A stretch of 64,000 nt of DNA from Gorsachius magnificus. Its lineage: Eukaryota > Chordata > Aves > Pelecaniformes > Ardeidae. This document shows, one piece after another, positions 22,863-35,718 of this stretch. The stretch is from contig CM067083.1 in the NCBI GenBank assembly GCA_034008185.1, positions 122,840,337-122,904,336 on the forward strand, in the 5' to 3' direction. Position numbers and translations under genes: made by a program. Position 1 is the stretch's first letter. Every line of letters starts with the position of its first letter. The notes beneath the pieces are model-generated. The model saw only the letters and a list, made by a program, of their open reading frames with translations. It was not told where the DNA came from and made no database searches.

Positions 22863-25800
22863 GACATTGCAACATGAACTAGGCGCTGCAGAGTTGGGAT
22901 GTTTGGAGGTAAGGAGATGGCACAGACAAGCAGCATCTTGGAGAAAATGGCATCATCCAGTGTGAACACTGGCCAGAAAAAAATGCCCACTGTGGCTGGT
23001 ACAGGGGACGCTGAATTAGTGTTCTTCAAACCTAAATGTCCGAGTGGCCACACCTTTGATTACAAGGACCCAAGACCTGAAACTTCTGCGGGTCAGCACA
23101 GGCTGGAGCAGAAACGGGTGTTTCCCAGCAAGCAGAGAGCTGTGAAATATTCTATTGAAAACCAGCACTGGGAAACTGTTCCCATCTGATACGCAGTAAT
23201 TTTGCACAGTGGTGAAGGTTTTCACACATAGCAATAAAGAGTGATTTCGGAAGGCAAATAGCTGAAAGAGCAGTTGCACCTGAAAATGAAGGTATCAACT
23301 CTGGTCACGATTGCTGCTCCCTGACGTAGCGAGGCCACCCGAGGCAGGCACAGGATTTCCCACTGGGGTACCAGCCGCCAGACTGTTACACTGCCTACGC
23401 ACTGGCAAACGCGCTCAGATTCGCAATGCGCCAAGCTCCAGGTTAAAGTACACACGGCTTTAAAAAAAAAACAAAACCCAACAAACCAAGCTCTGCTGCA
23501 GTGCTGGCAGTCAGCTGTGATGTTCATCGATCATTTCTGTTCATACAGCCCATACGGCCTACTCAGGCCAGCACCCTTCACCGGTGCAATCTTTTGTTGA
23601 CACAGCCAAGCTCTTCCGAAGGAAAAAAAAAGATAAGTCCTGGAAAATGGGTGGGAAGCCACAGATTATACAGTCACATTTTCTGAATGTTGACCATCAA
23701 ATTGAGTTTGATCAAAGAGGCATTAGATGGATCCATCTTGTTCCAGTGAGAGTGAAGGGAAGACCTGGAGATCATGAGGCCTCAGGACTCGTGCAGTGAT
23801 GTTTCCTCAGTTTCAGCTGATCTATCTGTACCTGGTGCTGTGAAGAAGCTACAAGAACCTACACCAAGGTCTTTGCTCATTTAAAGCCTTGCCACAGAAG
23901 AGCTCTGCACTCTTACACTCTTTAGGAGGCTGGTCCTCAGCAGACACCAGTATGGGCTGTGTAGGGGAGGACTCATCCCTATTTCCCAGCAGCAATGCCC
24001 CCAAAGGAGCTTGTGGCAACATTAACTTGTTGAGACCCAAGCTGTGGTTCATGCACTTTGGATGGGAAAGTCGGAGATGAATAGAGCCACATCCATCAGG
24101 AAAAATCCAAAGAGTGGATGCACCGAAGCCAACGCACAGCCTGGCTGAATAACAACAGGGATGGAAAATACATGTGTCCCAGGACTGAAAACACCGAGAT
24201 ATCTTCTGAAGTTGGATGTACATACATCTTTGACTCTCAAGGGAGGTCCAACTACCAAGTCACCCTTTCCCATAACCTCTATTAACCAATTCAGGATAGA
24301 CTGGAAGGCTCAGGAGGAACCTGTGAGGTCCTTCTACCCGCATTTGCTCCTGCAAAGACAGTGTTAGCTTGAATCTCCTGCAACAAATGGGGCATCTTCT
24401 TCACCATACTTCTTTGTATCGCTGTCCTTTGTGGTGGAAAAGGCAAGGATTCGGCAAAGCATTACGCCCAAAATGAATCTGAAGTCCGTCTGTGCTCCAT
24501 GAAGCAAGCAGCACTGAAACCTAGCATTTAAATATTCTGCCACTCAGATATGTCTCAGGCATGGGCTTAAATAGGGATAAGGATTTAAATGCCTCGTTTA
24601 ATCAAGGTAAAAGACCTGTCGACAAAGAGGTGGAAACAGTGGCGTGCATTTATGTCCTGGCAGCACACGCTGGAGCGAGGCGACGGTATTGCATTCCCGG
24701 TGAGAAATGGGGGGCAGGGCACGGGGGATGTGTGCTAGTCCCTGCCGTGTCACGTAGGCTGCCACGGCTCCTGGAAATGAGGGTTCGCTGTCTCACATCC
24801 TGCCGGCCCAGCCCTGCTGCCATCTTGCACCGAATCCTCCTGGCAGCCGTGAGCTGCGGCACACCGTGCAGAGAGCAACTTGCTTGCACAAGTGGAACCA
24901 GCAGCTCCTCTCTTGAATGTTAATTAATTAATAGCTAGCACGACAGGCGCGCTGCAGCTTCACAGCACCTTGCGAAGCAGTAAGCAGCGGTTACCTGAAA
25001 GCGCTATGAATTCCATTCCTTGTGAAGAACGTCTTTTCTCTAATGAAGAGGGGGTTTGGTGGGATTTTCTGACTTGCCTCACGCAGGATCAGCAGAACTA
25101 CTCTTAGTGCTCAGGTCTATGAATTAAGTCTCTCTTTATGTCTCAGAGGACTGGGAATTCTTTCCTCTCTTCCAGGTGAAATACTAGAGGAGCTGAGAAG
25201 TGACTTAGTCAAGGCTGCACAATCTCTGCTGGAGCTAGAAGGACTTTTTGGGTCAAGGTAGGTCTCATCCCACAGGCCCAGTTTTGCAGTCCTTGCCTGG
25301 ATGGTTGCCCTACTGGTTTCATTGTAAGTACAGTGATCTGTAAGATTTAGATCAAGAGTTACTGTTTGCTGCTGCTTCAGCAGCTACTTTTTTTTTTTTT
25401 CATTCTGCCCTAAAAATGCCAGAGCTTGTTATCCTCTCAGAGATTCAACCTGAGCATTTGTGCTGCAGAATCCCCCATGCCCCTTTTTATCAGCCTAACC
25501 AGTAAATAACTGAGTTCCTCACCTTCTCTTTGAGGAGTCCTTGCTATCCTCCAGCTTTGATTGACCTCCCCAGGTTTCCCTTCGTATTGCACTGACCAGT
25601 ACTGGCTGGGTTTCCTATGGGAGATGCTGTAAGGAGCGTTTTGTGCCGCTCGCCCAAAGACCAAACACAACATTCATGGCTCTCAGACTCTGGCAACCCA
25701 AGAAGCAAGACTCAAAGCATCACCTAATCAAAGCATCCAGAGCTGTCGGGGGACAGCTCTATCTCTGAACATGGCTTTACTCATTCTGCCCAGTCTGGGT

Positions 25801-28800
25801 TGCTTTTGCCTAACTTCAGCTCTCTAAAAGTTACATTTCTTGTCAGCAGAAAGAGGACGGGCATCTCCAGAGCATGGTTCATCCTGAAAGTGCCTGCCTA
25901 AAACGAGGAGAAGAATTGCCTTCTGGATGTGCTGGCACCCTCTCCAAGACCTGAAGGACCAGCTCAAACAAAATGTCCAACTTTCAGATGTCTAAAACAA
26001 GATGAGACAAATTCCCATGTCTGGCTTAGTATTTAGGAACTTTATAGGGAAGGACAATTCTTCCATTGCTTTATTAAGCAATCTTCAAGCTTATTTATCT
26101 CTTCCTTCCAGTCTCTTTAAATGCCACTGAAGTTGCTGTCATCGTAAATCAGAGTCATCAGAACTGCCTTTCAAAGCAAAACTTCTAACTGAGAAGAAAA
26201 AACATCACTCTGAAGCAAACACCAATGTATTATATATTGCAGAGACAGTACCAGAGGAGCTACTCCAACCTCATCTCGCAGTGGGCCAAACTGATGGACT
26301 TCTGGTGTGCGTCCTCCCAGGGAGCAGTTTGCCCCGAGAGCATTACAACAGCTGGACTGGTTCCAACCAAGGATGCACCTTGTATTTTCTCCCCAGTTTT
26401 GGCCATTAACAGGTCCCTATAGGAAAAGTAAGAACAGGGCAGGCACATATGATACATACCTCTACTCATTTTCTACTTGCTGGTCATTTTCAGCTCAGGG
26501 GATTCCTTGAACCTGTTGCTATTTGCCTGCAATGGGCTTTTCTTCCTAATTCTCATTCTGAAAGAGATGGTGAACAGTTTGGTCCCTGCTTACAACTCTC
26601 AAGTCCTGCAGGATTTTGCAGTCTCTGCTGCACAGACCTCTGGCTCAGTCCATGCAAAGCATGTCAGGAGTCCCACTGGAGAAGTTCGTCACTGTCCAAC
26701 CTCAGTGGCTGGATGTCCCAAAGGTTCTCATGCTCCAGCAGTTTTGCATGCAGTGACTTGTTTCCAAGCACTAGCGTGACTGGTGATCAACTGGTGGTCC
26801 CCAGTGATGACTGATCAGCTGACAAATGAAGCTTTCCTTGAAAGAAATGTCCATCAACCCCGAGGTGAATCGGCAGGCTGTGCTGACTTTGAGTCCCGAG
26901 TGAGCCCAAGCTGGACAGTGACACCTGGGGATGGTGATTTATAAAACAGCTTGAAGCAGTGAAAAAGAGAGGAGCAAAGGGAATAAAGGCTCTTTTATGT
27001 CTTTCTGGTTTCTCAAGGCAACAAGGCTGGGCAGATCACATCCTCAGAGTGCTCATCCCTGGTTTTCCATGTCCTTATCATTCCTACTCCCTCCAAGAAC
27101 TTCTTCATCCCTTGGCCAGTTTCTACTGGATCCCAAGGAGCGGAGAGACATCCTACTCATGTCTTCTCCCAGTCAAGGCTGCAGATGACAGGCACAGCTC
27201 CAAAGGTCCCCCTGCCATGGCTCTCCTTTATTCCTAAACCAGTGTTTTCCAATGGAAGGGTGAGCCTGGGGAAAACAGTCTCCCATGTTGTAAGAGTCAC
27301 TGGTTATGTGCTCTTCAATTAAAAAATAAAAATAATTCCACACCGGAATGTAACACATAATGATATAAAACTAATTGACTCAGATAATGAATTTCTGTCT
27401 TCTCCTCGCACACAACTGTTTCACAATTCTTAAACCTACTCCTTGTTCAAAGAGGGTTGGTTTCATTTTGTTTGGATTTTTTTTTTTTTTCAATCAGTAA
27501 TTTTGTTTGATTAAAACCAAACAGCATCCCTGACATACATATATACATTTTAATTATCATTATATAGTATTGCTCTGCTCATGGGTTTGATGTAACTAAC
27601 TATGACATTCCCAAAGTATTTGCCACGTGTTCGTTAACTACCACACCTAACCAGCTGGGGAAGAGGACATGGAACAGGCTGGAGAAAGGCAAAATTCATA
27701 CCTGAAAATGCTGTTTGAAAATTAGTTTCAATGGCTATTCAGGTGTTTGAGCAAAACCCTCACTCTGTAAATTCCAGAGTTGAACACAATGAAATGGAAA
27801 TTCACTTTCAGCATCAAAGAAACATTTCTGTAAATACTACCATGAACTCAAAGGTAGCCATACTTCATGCCTGCATAGCATGCCTCCTCGCAGGGCTTTC
27901 TAGATGTTAACTCATGTGTGTATCATGAGCAACCCGTGAAATAACTTTGTGGCCCTTGCTAGGTCTCTCTAGGCTTGGTCTTTTCTGCTTTACTGTGGAA
28001 TTGGAGTAGGGTTTTTTTATTTCAAAAGATCAACAGAAGATGCTTCTCTAGAGGACACAAAACATAGCCCACTTTATTTCCTGCAGCAGAATTTCACTCA
28101 CCACAGGGACTTCAGAAAGAGGTCTATAAACACACGCTGCTTGGCAAGGGTGAATTTGACCCACCAGTGCATCGCTGCTATGTGATGGTGGCCTGACAAA
28201 CCCATTGATGTGACATAAGGAAAGGTTTAGGAGTGGTTTGGGAACATAATAAATGAATCCCCCATTGAGTCGATGATATGTTCCTTGGATCTATCAAGCA
28301 ATCAAAATAAGCCCTTTGGATTACTTGAGACAAATGCCTGTCTGCACAACAAATCACTGCAGATTGCTTATGACAGCCAAGTGAGACGTCCTTTCAGAAC
28401 ATCACCCAGCAACTCTCACACAGCTCTGGACCACATCAGAAAGCAGGAGTTAAGAAATTTAAAACCCACATCACCTCTTTTAGGTCTTCTTTCATAGGAT
28501 AAGGACAAGTGACTTCAAATGTGCATGGGAATGCCCGCTCTCAGAGGGCAGTTTGACCAAACGTTTGCTACAAAGGCATTAGAGGTTTTCCATTGTCTTT
28601 GATATTTCAGGTTACTAAAGGATTATATCCATAGACAGTAGTAATCCCCGAATATTTAGCAAATACATGCACGACTCTCCAAACATCAGACATCTGCCCC
28701 ATGGTGCTGCACATCTGCCATTCCTGTGGATTTTTGAACAATTTCCTTTGATGAGCAGGTTTATTTCAATGGAAATCTACAGATGAGAAAAGCTCTCATT

Positions 28801-29423
28801 CCCTCCATGGCTGTGCCGAGTCTGCAGTTTTATAGCTTAACATTTTTATCTGAAACAAAATACTCAGTCAGTCTCTTTGGACATCACACAAACATGCATA
28901 AATGCACAAAGATAAATAGGTTGAACACACACATGCACACACATACAGGCGCTGAAATCTACTTCCCAAAAAAATCTGGCTCTGAAATAAATATATATTT
29001 TTTAAATTAACATTTTTTAGAGACACTAACTGCATCTTGAGTGCAGAGAACACATTATTTTGTAGGCGTTTTCAGTAGCACAATACCAACCCCTATTTTT
29101 AACTATTGACTAATTACCAGTAGATCTTAATTACATGGTGTGTGGAGGCACTAATAAGTTTACAAATCTGCCAACAACACTAAACACATATGTCTTTTCA
29201 AGCATTAGCCTCCCTCTCTTTTTTAAAAAACCCTTTCTCTTTTTTTTACCCCTCCAATTTGGCAGCAGAAGATACTGGAAAAGGCTGTAATTGTGGCTGA
29301 TTAGGAGGCGAGCATCTAAACACCCATCCTTGTGGAGAGAAGGGTGGCTCAGAGCATGAGGAGGAATCAGAAGAGAAGCCAGCAGAGCCTGGGGAACTTG
29401 TATTTTCAGCGGGGTGAGAGAAG
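22863..29423. other. intergenic sequence, no gene seen
   Basis: About 6.5 kb of mostly AT-rich unique DNA. The open frames are short and unrecognised. Poly(T) tracts occur at 25388-25400 and 27477-27490, and a short CA-rich microsatellite lies near 28924-28947. No RNA gene could be supported. Confidence 0.5.
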
Positions 29424-29693
29424 TGGACAAGGGGTAATGGTTTTAAACTGAAGCAGGGTAGGTTTAGACTGGATCTAAGGAAGAAATTCTTTACAATGAG
29501 GATGGTTAAACCCTGGGAGGGGTTTCCCAGAGAGGTGGTGGAGGCTCCATCCCTGGAAATGTTCAAGGCCAGGTTGGATGGGGCTGTGAGCAACCTGATC
29601 TGGTTAAAGGTGTCCCTGCTCCCTACAGCGGGGTTGGACTGGATGACCTCTACGTGTCCCTTCCAACCCAAAACATTCTATGATTCTATGATT
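29424..29693 (+). mobile_element. CR1 LINE 3' end
   Basis: A sense copy from GGACAAGGGGTAATGG to the tail ATTCTATGATTCTATGATT, very similar to the copy at 18341-18620. Confidence 0.93.
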
Positions 29694-32600
29694 AAGTGTT
29701 GTCTTTGGAGTAGTTTGCTTTTGGTTTCTGTGCAAGCCTCATGGAGCCACGTGCAGGTTTTATTTGTTAGCTCTGGTTCAGAAATAGTGGCACGATATGT
29801 CCCGTATTTTGCAATGGGGTTGAAAATCAGTGTGAAGGGGAGCAATGCAGAAGAAGCTGCTGGTTCTTCCCATGCTGCCTGTCCATGGCAGCCCCCAGGA
29901 GCTTCCCAGACCTGGTGTACGCAATGGCTCTATTGCCAAGCCAACAGCACCAGGATCTTCCCCTGGTCCCACCTGGCCGGTTATGGTCACATCCAGAAAA
30001 TCAGACACTCCAAAACCTCAAAAAGCTCTTGAAAATGAACCCCAGCCTCCAAGATAAGGTAACTATATGCTATACCAAGATGGATATAATCTCTGAGAAG
30101 TGTGGTATTATTTCATGCAGTTTCTTTTAAGCTCCTTATGCAAAAAGCTTTTGGCCTTCCATAAGTTAGTTACTTTCCAGGAGTTCCCACTCCGTTCTGC
30201 TTGGCTGGGTTATGGCACACTGCAGCCAAATCCATCCCAGGGGGATTTTCTGAGAGTGTTTTCCCATCTTGTTTGGGAATTTGGACAATTTTTTTGCACT
30301 CTGGGCTGCCTGTGGATGTTTTACGCAGCAGTTGGATCCTCACGTCTACCACAATACCCTTCAGACCCATGTCCCACAAAGATGCCCACTTGTGCAGACA
30401 TTTCCAACAGCCCTGAGTGGGGCTGAGCGAAGCTGTGAGCCACAGGGGTTGTTCCTCTCGTGCAGAAGGAGTCTGCCAGGGAGGGGAAGGAGGCTGCGGG
30501 TCCTGCAGCACTCCTGTTAAATCCACACTGGCATTGCCTTTTCTGGGGAGGTTTGCTCAGTCCCAGCGAGAGGATTCACAGAGATCTAGGAGGCAAAGAG
30601 GTCGTTGCAGTTAGCTGATCCTCTGGAAGCCACAGACTTTCACAATCCCCTTCAAAACTTGTTCTACCTCCATCTGAAGCCAGGTGGATGTGCACACACA
30701 TGATTAAAGAAACGTGCATTTGATACCTGGAGTTATAACCCTTACCAACATACCTAATAACCACATTTTATCACGCAGGATGCCACATTCTTCACAAAAT
30801 TTCATCCTCTTGAACACCCTCAGGTTGGTGACCACACTGGCACATAAAAACCTCTGCTCACTCATCCTGCTCCCTGAAGACACATACCCATTTGCGATCC
30901 CAGGAGAAGACTGCAGAGCCTAGTGCCACTCAGGATTGAAGAACTTGAAAACCGTTTTCTGTGGCAGGTCAGGGATTTCTTTTTTTTAATCAAATGGAAG
31001 ATAAAAACTCCCTTTTGCGTTCCCAAGAGAGAATGCTCCCATGTTCTGCAGAAGGCACCCATGCACTTATGCATGGTCCTTCCATTCCAAACCACAAAGT
31101 TGGTCCCTGTGGTCCATGTTGGCATATGAAGATACTCTTCCAGGAAAAGAGCTCTAGGAGGAGATGCATTTTTGGCATTGGGCACAGAGGGTGTCCCAGG
31201 GCCATTAAGAAAGCCTTCAAAGAAGTGTTTCCAAACGGACAACTCAAGTACCGATGACCACTTGCTGCGCAGAACTGCCCATCTGGAAGCGTGCTGGCAA
31301 AGGTTTCCATGTGTTCTTCCCAGCAGCTGAGTGTCCGACAAAAAGGACCATCAGCCTGAGCCCACCCTCACCACGAGCCTCTGCACCCCCCACAGCGCTC
31401 ATTGCAAGAGGTGATCACTTGTGGGAGGTGTAACGTCACTTCAGAAGCTGTACAGAGGCTAGTAATAATATCAGAGAGCTATCAAAAGTAGGGATTTATA
31501 GCAGAGTTGCTGTATGGGATGACTTTTTGTATAAATTATTTCAATAATTTAATGGGAACAAAAATTAATCTTCCATTTCCGAGCGCAAGTATAACCAAAG
31601 AGTGAAGAATGTGCATAGCCTTGGGAAAAACGCTGTGGACATTTGCAGCCTGAGTCCACGCTGATGTTGGTCTCCTGAAGTATTTGCCATGGAATCACTG
31701 GATAAACTTGAGTTTTATGACTACATAAATGAGAGCAGGTGTCACCTTTCCATATCCATATTTCTAAATGCAGAAGGGTATTTCTGCCTGGGATGATTCA
31801 ATGTTTATTTTTACATGGTGGAAGAGAGGAGATTATTGTCATTTGCATTGATGAAGGAGGTAGTTGTCACCTTCCCATTTTTCCATATTGAATCTTTGTT
31901 AGCAAATAACATGTCTTGAGTAAAATGAGAGTAGGAGATAATTTAAATGGGTGCCACACTTAGCCTCGGCAATGAAATTACAAAAGTGAATCAACATGAA
32001 AGCAGAATCATTTTTTCTCAACAATTTAGGTAATTATGGACAAGGCAAGCATTAGTTTTTGCTGCAAAGAAACTGAACCAGTTACTCTGGTATCTTAGGG
32101 CAAAACTTCAGTTCCTTAATTAACAGATTCAGAAATATTGTGTGTGCTGGCAGATGGAAGAAATGATAAGAGCCCTTGCCAAAGCTGGATATGCTGGTGT
32201 TGTGCACGTATCAGAAAGCACAGTGTGTGCCTGAACCAAGACTTCAGAATAGCAACATTTCATTGCCAGACATTGTCTGAAATAGCCACACGATCATTTT
32301 TTGCCATGCAGATGGGAGACCTTAAGCGTCCATTTCAAGCTGGGCAGATCTCATCTGTCCGCTGAGATATTAAATGACCTGTGCAAAGCCAAATTAATTA
32401 AAAGCATTTAAAAATAGAGAAAGGGAAATGGTGATGCTTTTAATATGGTGGAAGAATAAAAGGAAGTAAGAAATAAACTGTTTCTGTTGTCCTACAAAAG
32501 AGATCTTTGCCCTGCTATAAAATAAACATTATAAACATTAAAAAAATAAACATTATAAAAAAAAATTATAAAAAAAATTTATGCCCCATCTCCTTACATC

Positions 32601-32975
32601 ACTTAAAGCCAAGTGGCAAAGCCAGATGAACGGTTCTCTTCAGAACAGGTAAAAAGTCCATGTTACCACCTGAAACTAGAGCCTGCTCCTGCCAAGAGAG
32701 GATGAGTCGGGAAAGTACAGGGGCATGGGGTGGGAAGATCCCTGGAGAAGCAAGCTTGTTACTTCTGCTGCTGTTGAGAAGAAGCCGACAGCTCTTCGGG
32801 GGAACACGCCTTGTCCTTGTCTAGAACCAATGTCAGTGATAGGTACATGTGGATGTGCACTGGGGGCCTAACCGGGCTCCTACGAAAAGTAATGGCAGAA
32901 TACTCTGGGCTAGATGCGGTTTCTGAATGTCTACTGCCACCTGACGTGCCCCAAGGTGGCTGGGACATCCTGCTG
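29694..32975. other. intergenic sequence, no gene seen
   Basis: Unique DNA with no recognisable gene. The 31.4-32.5 kb part is AT-rich. A low-complexity stretch of ATAAACATT-like units lies at about 32518-32580. Confidence 0.45.
32518..32580 (+). repeat. AT-rich low-complexity repeat
   Basis: Imperfect repeats of AATAAACATTATAA and A-runs. Probably a decayed simple repeat. Confidence 0.7.
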
Positions 32976-33045
32976 ACAGGTATGATGCAGGAGGTATGGG
33001 AGACCCAAGCCCTCTCGGAGCATCAGCTAGAGGCCAGGTGAGATT
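32976..33045 (+). repeat. unnamed dispersed repeat, copy 2
   Basis: This is the partner of 8750-8815, sharing ACAGGTATGAT, GTATGGGAGACC and GCCAGGTG. A minus-strand CR1 stub lies 32 bp downstream. The repeat may extend beyond these limits on either side. Confidence 0.5.
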
Positions 33046-33077
33046 CCCTGGGGCCAGGGCCTTTCAAATGTCACTAG

Positions 33078-33152
33078 ATCATAGAATCATCATAGAATCA
33101 TAGAATGTTTTGGGTTGGAAGGGACCCCTAGAGGTCATCTAGTCCAACCCCC
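33078..33152 (-). mobile_element. CR1 LINE 3' stub
   Basis: About 75 bp of inverted CR1 3' end: ATCATAGAATCATCATAGAA, then TTTTGGGTTGGAAGGGACCC and CTAGTCCAACCCCC. It is the only minus-strand CR1 to the right of 9.3 kb. Confidence 0.9.
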
Positions 33153-35534
33153 AGATGTCTCCATGTGGGCAACTGAACAGAGCCATTGGTGAGCTCTTTC
33201 CTGACTGTGATGGGAGAAACTGGGACACCTAACTCACACATGGATGCAGACACTCAGATGTCCCAGTTTGAAGCTCAGTCTGGCTCCCACTGACTTAGAA
33301 CAGGGGCTCTGCCAGATCAAGGCATTTTATTCAGGACCAAAGTGGTAGAAATGGTGGTTGTAGTGGAGCCAAGGCAAGGGCAAAAGATTTACTGGGCGCA
33401 AAAGGACACGTAAGTGAGAAATCCCGTGTGGTTCATGGTGAGAAGGGCTGCAAAGGTGTAACCAACATAAATAACAGGAATAAGATGGGAATGGAAATTC
33501 TGTCCTCAGGATGAAAGAGGAGGGAAAACCAAGGAGACCCCGTGTGGGCAGAGCTTTAGGCAAACGGCCCATGGAGGACCTCACAAGGTCAGTGGGGAAT
33601 TGGGGGAAGTAGATTTCACTGCAGTACCTCAACTAGAGGAAGGACCACAAAGAGGGGAAGTAGAGACGCAAAGGTGCAACAGCCCACGTTAGTATCAGGC
33701 AATGCCTGGCATGGTGATCAGCTAAAGGGAGATGGAAGAAGCTACAGTCACCAGAGCACCTACCACCAGCAGCCTTTTCCTTGTTGTTTTCCAAGGGGAA
33801 ACCCAGGCAGGTTGGGATTAGTGCAACCTTCTGTCTATATTTGGTTCGATAAAAAAGGTCATGCATTTAATTAACAACTCTGTAGTGACAGCATTAATTA
33901 CAGGAAAATACTTTATTCTGTTACATGCATGGGTTTGGATGAGGTTTACAGCATTATCAGGTATTAAAATGAGCATCAGGGAGTGTGTCTGGAAAGTGGG
34001 GGGGCATGTTATGGGGAATATACGTCACCTTAGTTAAGGGGTGAAATCCAGCTCCGCTTCCTCCCATGGTCCATGGCTATACATTGGCTTTCCCAGTAAC
34101 CTAGAAGGACAGAAAAGCTACGTGCCATGTGCAGTTCCTGTTGGGACAGTGGCCAACCTTTGCATGCATCCAGTTCAGAAGGGGAAGCATCACCGGATAA
34201 CTTTATTTTTCAGTGAGGTCGAAGAGCAGCGTGGCACACTGACGATAGCAGCCAGCTACTCGATGAGATACACCCCTGCCCTTCACAGCCAATTAAATCA
34301 TCGGAGCCCCATGGGGGGAAGTAGGAAATGCTGTGTACTTGCTTATCCTAAATCCCAGCTTGGAAGAGCACCAAGCAAGTCCATCAAACTGGAGGTCTTA
34401 GCTGTTAATGCTTTTCCAAGGGGAGAAACATACGGTTCCCTGCACTGCTCACCACCGTTTTTGGCTGATGAAGTCATGCTGCTTCTTCCTGCCGGGTAAC
34501 CAGTACCTCGAAGAGCACGGCTTAGAGGATTAGCCTGTGCTGGGTTTAACAGGAAAGCTGCAAGTACCGCCAGGCTCTGCAAAGAAAAGGCAGGCAGGTT
34601 GGAAAAGCTTCTTGCAGTCACCTTCTTCTGCACAGGCCAGTCCCCAGGTGGCCCCTACGGCCAGGTGTCCGATGGCACCGGTTCAGCTGATTGCATCTAC
34701 AAGGTGCCCCACAAAGGCAGGTTTGTGAAAGCAGAGACAGGTGCCTTTTGAGGTGCATTAATACATGAAAACTGTTGCAGCTCTCTGGAGATTAAAGGAA
34801 GCCTGAGGAGAGCTGAATAAACCATGCCACCGCGGGTAAAATCTGGATAATAGGTCCCATGAAGTCTGCTAGCTAATGCACGCTTCCCAGGACCATACGA
34901 ATTCTTAAATTTGTCAGGACTTGTAAAGTGATTTAATTATAATATTACTGTCCAATAGAGAAAAGTTTGGGATTCACGTAATTTTGTATTTAGTAGAGAA
35001 TTGTTATCTGGCTTTTACCATGTAACTCCTGAGGACCTGAACATGTTTTAGGGACTTTAATCAAGCTTCACAACCCCTGTAGGTTATGTCAGTAACTCCA
35101 TTTTGCCAAAACCATAGCCAGAAAGAGGAATCCGTTTTTAAGGAGTAGCCTCTTGTTTTAGACACCTTCCTCTGTGATAGCCCCACCCTGCTGAAGCCTC
35201 AGTGAGTGAAACCAGGGTGGCTCGCAGGGATATTCACTTTGAAAAGGACTTGCCTCTGGCTGGACTACTGGAGCCTAAACATATTCTTTAATTTTACTGT
35301 ATTTCCTGGAAAGTGTAAGCCATTCAAAGCTACTCAGTTGCCCGTGAAATTACGGAGTTACAAGGAACTGGGATTGGAAATCAAGCACCTGGTCCAGCTG
35401 TGAGAACGCACCACATTCAGTTGTTTCAAGGTACCAGGAGGGACTAACACATGATTATTGACAGCCATTGATAACACTTATCAGTCGATCGCATTGCTGA
35501 ACTGAAAGCTCAAAACTTAAGCCCTCAAGTACCA
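33153..35534. other. intergenic sequence, no gene seen
   Basis: Unique sequence. The longest open frame (152 codons, about 34041-34499) has no recognisable domain. Nothing else could be supported. Confidence 0.45.
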
Positions 35535-35718
35535 TTGGAATTGCTTACCACTGGAATAATCTCCCCAGGGATGTGGTTGACTCCACCACATTGGACACTT
35601 TCAAGCCTCAGCTGGACAGGGTGCTGGGTCATCTTGTCTGGACTGTGCTCTTGCCTAGAAAGGCTGGACCCGATGGTCCCTGAGGTCTCTTCAAACCTGG
35701 GATTCTATGATTCTATGA
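35535..35718 (+). mobile_element. CR1 LINE 3' end, divergent subfamily
   Basis: A sense copy with CCCAGGGATGTGGTTGACTC, a 3' UTR reading GGCTGGACCCGATGGTCCCT, and the tail GATTCTATGATTCTATGA. The 3' UTR differs from the three other types in the window, so this is a distinct CR1 subfamily. Confidence 0.88.

Noticed and set aside
28920..28950. CA-rich microsatellite
   Set aside because: Short and interrupted; ordinary simple sequence.
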